Below are positions 60,566 to 64,000 of a stretch of 64,000 nt of DNA, in pieces (the first letter of the stretch is position 1; each line of letters opens with the position of its first letter). This DNA is from an uncultured Spartobacteria bacterium. Lineage in GTDB: Bacteria; Verrucomicrobiota; Verrucomicrobiia; Chthoniobacterales; JAATET01. The stretch spans positions 1-64,000 of the forward strand of contig CALGTD010000110.1 of NCBI GenBank assembly GCA_937901895.1, given 5' to 3'. The translations under genes were made by a program, and so were the position numbers. The notes below the pieces were generated by a model that did not search any database, had not been told where the DNA came from, and worked only from the letters and a program-made list of their open reading frames with translations.

Positions 60566-60581
60566 TGCGGCAGTTGCCGCA
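60566..60581 (-). promoter_or_regulatory. Hairpin in the leader of the RRM gene
   Basis: TGCGGCA, two bases, TGCCGCA: a perfect 7-bp inverted repeat about 70 bp upstream of the RRM start on the minus strand, in a 127-bp leader. It could control translation or be the end of the hydrolase transcript. Confidence 0.35.
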
Positions 60582-60622
60582 CACTCGAACCTGACAATCG
60601 ACCTGCGCCCTCTTGGGCTCTG

Positions 60623-62515
60623 CTATGTTTCGGGTGGAAGCGTGGCACGCTTCCCCGGAATCACAAGCGAATTTCCCGGCGTTGCACGTTTGCCGGCGGA
60701 GGGCAGGATGATCCTTCGCTCCGGGAAGAAGTGCGGTCCCATCGATTCAACCTCGTCATGCAGAATGCGGCGGATCTCCGCCTCCGTCGCCGGATGGGCC
60801 TGCGCGTCGTGTCCCGTGGGAACGATCAGCTCGGACTCTGCGATCGCGAGATGCGAGCTGGAATAGGGCACGATGCCATCGGAACTGTGTGGCGAGTCAC
60901 CGCGCCCGCGGTCGCCGATGATCGAATGAACGCGGACCCCCGGGGCGAACGGCGCGGTCTCGAGTGCGGCATAGAGAGGCGATTGGGAAGAGAGTGAGTT
61001 GATTCCGTTGACCGCCTGCATCTTCGGGAGGTCGCCGTCGAACACGTCGCCGATTGCGGAGAAAACCCGCATCTGGAAATTCAGCAGATCCCCGGGAAGC
61101 CGCACGAGCCGGCTGCCGAGATGGGCGAACGAGGCGTCCGCCATCGCCGTGCCGCGATGCGGCGTTGCAATGAAGATCACCTGCCGCACGCCCGGCACGG
61201 GCTTCCAGAACAACCAGCTTCGCAGCTCCGCGCGATCGTCCGCACTGAGCTTTACCGAATCGAACGGTCGCCGGGAAATCTGGTTCCAGAGCCGGTCGCC
61301 GATGTCGGTGGAAAGAATCCGGGCGATCGTTCCGCCCATGCTGTATCCGACGATCGCGAGATTCCTCGATGGCACGGAACGGCCTCCCGGATCGTGTTTC
61401 GAGCGGATTTGCGCAATGGCGTCGCGGATCCAGGCCGCCGACTGCACGACCGGGGCGCCCGTTGGATAATACGCATACCAGAACTGGCAGTGCTCGCGGA
61501 CCTTCGGGTCGAGCATCGTGCTGGAAACCACGTTCCTCCAGACGAGCGGAGAGGAGCTGAGTCCATGAATGAAGAGCACCGGAATGCGCTCCGGGTCGAA
61601 GGGCTCGGTGAGATACACGCCGGCGCTCGATTCCCAAGCACCCATGTTCAGCAAGCCCCGAATGCCGAGCCAGAGATCGTTGATGCCGCTGAATGCAATG
61701 GCATATGGCGCGGTGAAGTCGGCGGAGAGGGGCAGGGAGCTGCCCTCGATCACGGCTGCGGAGGTGCGTGTCGAATCGATGATCTCGAGCACGGCGCGTG
61801 TCGGTTCGAAGCGCAGCACGCTTCCGAGGGCGACATAGACGCCGCGATCCGGGGGCTGAAGGTCCATCTCCGCTTCGCGCGCAGGGGTGCGATCCCGCTC
61901 GCCAACCAGTGCCACACCCAGCTCCCCAACGCGTGCGCGATGACGGAATCCACGCACGGTGATGCGATCCGCGGGAATCAGCCGGTCGAAATAACGTGCG
62001 CCATAACGACGGGGAAAGGTGATTTCCAGCGCGACAGGGCCGGCAGGGGTGTTCACGACACGCGATTCCCCGGATGCGACGGCCTCCCTGGAGTTGAGGA
62101 TAAAGGTTTCGACCGCACGGTTGTAGAGGTCGAGCGCATCGCGTCGTCCGGCGGGCCAGTGGGCAGCCGGCAGCCCCGAGTTTTCCAGACTCCGCCATGC
62201 CAGCCAGGCGGCCATCAGCGCGAATCCATCCGAATCCTCGGATCCGGCGACCGGGGGATTCAGCGCCTGCCGCAGGACGATGTCCGCGGCTGTCTCCAGG
62301 CGGTCGGGATTGTTTCCGGCCCAGGTCGCGATCGTGCGGGCCAGATCCGCGCCGGAAGGGGAGACAACCCGGGCCTCCGGTCCGACGGCAAAGGACAGGC
62401 GTGGCTCCGGCCGGGGTCGGGGCAGCCGCGCGGATTTTGTGACGATCGTGGAGCCGCAACCTGCGACGGCGGACGCGAGAGCGATGACAACGAGCCTGGC
62501 GAGCAGGCGCCTCAT
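60623..62515 (-). CDS. Alpha/beta-hydrolase lipoprotein
   Basis: 630 aa with a lipoprotein signal (VIALASAVAGC, Cys about residue 20). The N-terminal 290 residues are unfamiliar; the C-terminal half is an alpha/beta hydrolase: VLFIHGLSSSPLVWRNV (oxyanion region), NLAIVGYSMGGTIARIL (nucleophile Ser), FIATPHRGTAMA, SSDGIVPYSS (acid) and VPTGHDAQAHP (His). Probably an outer-membrane-anchored esterase or lipase. It overlaps the helicase gene by 4 bp. Confidence 0.85.
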   Translation of the reverse strand: MRRLLARLVVIALASAVAGCGSTIVTKSARLPRPRPEPRLSFAVGPEARVVSPSGADLARTIATWAGNNPDRLETAADIVLRQALNPPVAGSEDSDGFALMAAWLAWRSLENSGLPAAHWPAGRRDALDLYNRAVETFILNSREAVASGESRVVNTPAGPVALEITFPRRYGARYFDRLIPADRITVRGFRHRARVGELGVALVGERDRTPAREAEMDLQPPDRGVYVALGSVLRFEPTRAVLEIIDSTRTSAAVIEGSSLPLSADFTAPYAIAFSGINDLWLGIRGLLNMGAWESSAGVYLTEPFDPERIPVLFIHGLSSSPLVWRNVVSSTMLDPKVREHCQFWYAYYPTGAPVVQSAAWIRDAIAQIRSKHDPGGRSVPSRNLAIVGYSMGGTIARILSTDIGDRLWNQISRRPFDSVKLSADDRAELRSWLFWKPVPGVRQVIFIATPHRGTAMADASFAHLGSRLVRLPGDLLNFQMRVFSAIGDVFDGDLPKMQAVNGINSLSSQSPLYAALETAPFAPGVRVHSIIGDRGRGDSPHSSDGIVPYSSSHLAIAESELIVPTGHDAQAHPATEAEIRRILHDEVESMGPHFFPERRIILPSAGKRATPGNSLVIPGKRATLPPET

Positions 62516-63768
62516 GGCCGGCGTCGTCGTCCGCGCGAGCGACGGGGACCTCCGCGGGCGGGGAGATCCCGGGGTTCCGGTTTCCGGTTGCGCTGCTCGC
62601 GAGGTCGCGGCTGACCGCGCTCCCTGGGCGCGGGCGATTCCGCGTCGTAGTCGAATCCTTCCGCCTTCTTGCGGAGGATGCCGCGTCCAATGAAGCGTTC
62701 CAGCGAACGCAGCGCGGCGTGGTCCTCCTCGGTGACAAAACTCACTGCGTCCCCGATGGCCTGCGCGCGTCCGGTGCGGCCGATGCGATGCACGTAGTCC
62801 TCCGCATGCATGGGAAAATCGAAATTCACGACGTGGGAAATATTGTCCACGTCGATGCCGCGCGCGGCGATGTCGGTGGCGACCAGCACGCGGACCTGTC
62901 CATCCTTGAACGCCTTCAACGCCCGCAAACGCTGGTTCTGCGAGCGGTTTGAGTGAAGGGTCGCGGTCGGAATACCCCGCTGCTCGAGCCGCCGAGCGAT
63001 GCGATCCGCGCCGTGCTTGGTGCGTGAAAACACGAGCACCATGTCGAAGGCGGGATCGGCAAGCAGGTGGAGAAGCAGGTCGAGCTTCCGGTGCTTGCGG
63101 ACCTCGTAGACGAATTGCGCGACGGTTTCGGCGGGATTCGAGCGGCGGCCGATCTGCACTGTCTTCGGAGAACGCTGGAAATCGTGGGTGAGCTGCTCGA
63201 TCTCACGGGAAAGCGTTGCCGAGAAGAGCAGCGTCTGGCGGTTGCGGGGGAGGGTCTTCACGATCCGGCGGATCGACGGAAGAAATCCCATATCCAGCAT
63301 GCGGTCGGCCTCATCCAGAACGAGAAACTCGAGGCCGGAAAAATCGCCGCAGCCCTGGCCCATCAGGTCGAGCAACCGGCCGGGGGTGGCAATCACCAGA
63401 TCGACACCGGCGCGCAACGCCTGGATCTGGGGACGCTCGCCAACGCCGCCGAAGATCGTGGCCACACGAAGCGGAAGGTATTTCGCGTAGGCCCGGACGT
63501 TCTCCTCGATCTGGGCGACCAGCTCGCGCGTGGGTGCGAGGACCAGTGCCCGCGTGCGGGGGGCGGGGGATTTTCTCGCGAGAAGGGTGAGCATCGGCAG
63601 CGTGAACGCGGCCGTTTTTCCGGTGCCGGTTTGCGCAATGCCAATCACGTCGTGACCTGCGACGACCTCAGGAATGGCTGCCGCCTGGATCGGCGTCGGT
63701 TCCGTGTATCCAGCATCGCGGACGGCCTTTGAGACGCGCTCGTCGAGGCCAAGGGATTTGAAAGGCAT
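62512..63768 (-). CDS. rhlE: DEAD-box RNA helicase, RhlE type
   Basis: 418 aa. All core motifs are visible: Q motif (YTEPTPIQAAAIPEVVAGHD), Walker A (GIAQTGTGKTAAF), APTRELVAQ, TPGRLLDL, LDEADRMLDMGFLPS, SAT, LVATDIAARGID and YVHRIGRTGRAQA. The C-terminus is basic and Arg/Pro-rich (PRERGQPRPREQRNRKPEPR), typical for RhlE. It helps remodel RNA, often in ribosome assembly or cold. The ATG at 63768 starts MPFKSLGLDERV. It is divergent from the heme oxygenase gene. Confidence 0.93.
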   Translation of the reverse strand: MPFKSLGLDERVSKAVRDAGYTEPTPIQAAAIPEVVAGHDVIGIAQTGTGKTAAFTLPMLTLLARKSPAPRTRALVLAPTRELVAQIEENVRAYAKYLPLRVATIFGGVGERPQIQALRAGVDLVIATPGRLLDLMGQGCGDFSGLEFLVLDEADRMLDMGFLPSIRRIVKTLPRNRQTLLFSATLSREIEQLTHDFQRSPKTVQIGRRSNPAETVAQFVYEVRKHRKLDLLLHLLADPAFDMVLVFSRTKHGADRIARRLEQRGIPTATLHSNRSQNQRLRALKAFKDGQVRVLVATDIAARGIDVDNISHVVNFDFPMHAEDYVHRIGRTGRAQAIGDAVSFVTEEDHAALRSLERFIGRGILRKKAEGFDYDAESPAPRERGQPRPREQRNRKPEPRDLPARGGPRRSRGRRRRP

Positions 63769-63851
63769 GCGCCACCCTGTCGAAATGCGATGAATCGGAA
63801 AATCTATTTCTTGTCGTAGCCTGATTGCATCAGGCATGCGATGGTCGCGAA

Positions 63852-64000
63852 ATGTCGGTATCCCTCCTGGCGCATCTTCGTCGCTCCACCTCCCAGGCTC
63901 ACGCAGGGATTGAACAGGCGATGGGCATCGAGCAGGTGGTTTCCTCGCAGACCGCTTACGCGGAGTTGATTCTTCGGATGTTCGGATTTTACGAACCGCT
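63852..64000 (+). CDS. Heme oxygenase-like protein, partial
   Basis: Only the first 49 codons are in the window. The start reads MSVSLLAHLRRSTSQAHAGI, then EQAMGIEQVVSSQTAYAELI and LRMFGFYEPL. The LRxxTxxxHxxxE pattern with the His that binds heme iron, and the xxYGFYxPL-like segment, match bacterial (BphO-type) heme oxygenases that open heme to biliverdin. Such genes often precede a bacteriophytochrome gene. Divergent from rhlE across about 83 bp. Confidence 0.8.
   Translation, partial: MSVSLLAHLRRSTSQAHAGIEQAMGIEQVVSSQTAYAELILRMFGFYEP

Overview
The window is about 64 kb of gene-dense, GC-rich chromosomal DNA from a Gram-negative bacterium. It carries outer-membrane and envelope genes (RND pump, OprB porin, Lnt, many signal peptides and lipoboxes). 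The gene mix suggests Verrucomicrobiota: a DUF1080 protein, a BtpA-family protein, a eukaryotic-type UDP-sugar pyrophosphorylase, a glycine-rich RRM protein, a secreted GH78 rhamnosidase and purS/purQ/purL. This placement is inferred from gene content only. No intergenic stretch exceeds 300 bp; the longest (1209-1445, 37461-37667, 51479-51691, 51766-51980) hold the promoter, operator and repeat features listed or nothing I recognise.

Layout. 1-1208: start of an aminopeptidase-P-like gene, divergent from prmA. 1446-6240: MarR regulator, membrane-fusion protein and RND permease, one efflux operon. 6300-11049: a complete pqqABCDE operon including the 32-codon pqqA, facing a small cytochrome c that is divergent from a periplasmic PQQ sugar dehydrogenase. 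This pairs cofactor synthesis with a likely user and a likely electron acceptor. 11073-17219: minus-strand GH78 rhamnosidase, a secreted TPR protein and two related membrane proteins. 17352-23978: a cyclase/STAND-ATPase/TPR regulator followed by a run of exported proteins with a V8-like serine protease.

24086-28343 (minus): BtpA-family protein and UDP-sugar pyrophosphorylase with overlapping ends, an FAD amine oxidase and a BsuPI-domain protein. 28410-32038: exported protein, M23 endopeptidase, membrane-anchored protein and Lnt, tightly coupled. 32094-35302: purS-purQ-purL. 35383-37460: small exported protein, DUF4202, methyltransferase, DUF6504. 37668-45937: MATE exporter, inositol-phosphatase-like enzyme, DUF374 acyltransferase, folD, polyamine-type ABC genes potC-potD-potB without an ATPase, and pyruvate kinase. 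45977-47126: DUF1080 protein and a small membrane protein.

47159-51665 is a phage-like island: three overlapping minus-strand tail-type genes and two small plus-strand genes. It is framed by a 21-bp inverted repeat (20/21 identical) and lies next to tRNA-Pro(UGG). No integrase or transposase is present, so it looks like a remnant.

51981-60023: OprB porin, then a probable bacterial ceramide (sphingolipid) operon of serine palmitoyltransferase, GNAT-type ceramide synthase and CerR-like reductase. It continues into a lipoprotein metallo-hydrolase that lost its metal ligands, purD, and an S41-type protein that lost its catalytic Ser and Lys. 60160-64000: RRM RNA-binding protein, alpha/beta-hydrolase lipoprotein, RhlE-type helicase and the start of a heme oxygenase gene. 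The most interesting points are the ceramide operon with its two apparent pseudoenzymes, and the framed phage remnant at tRNA-Pro.
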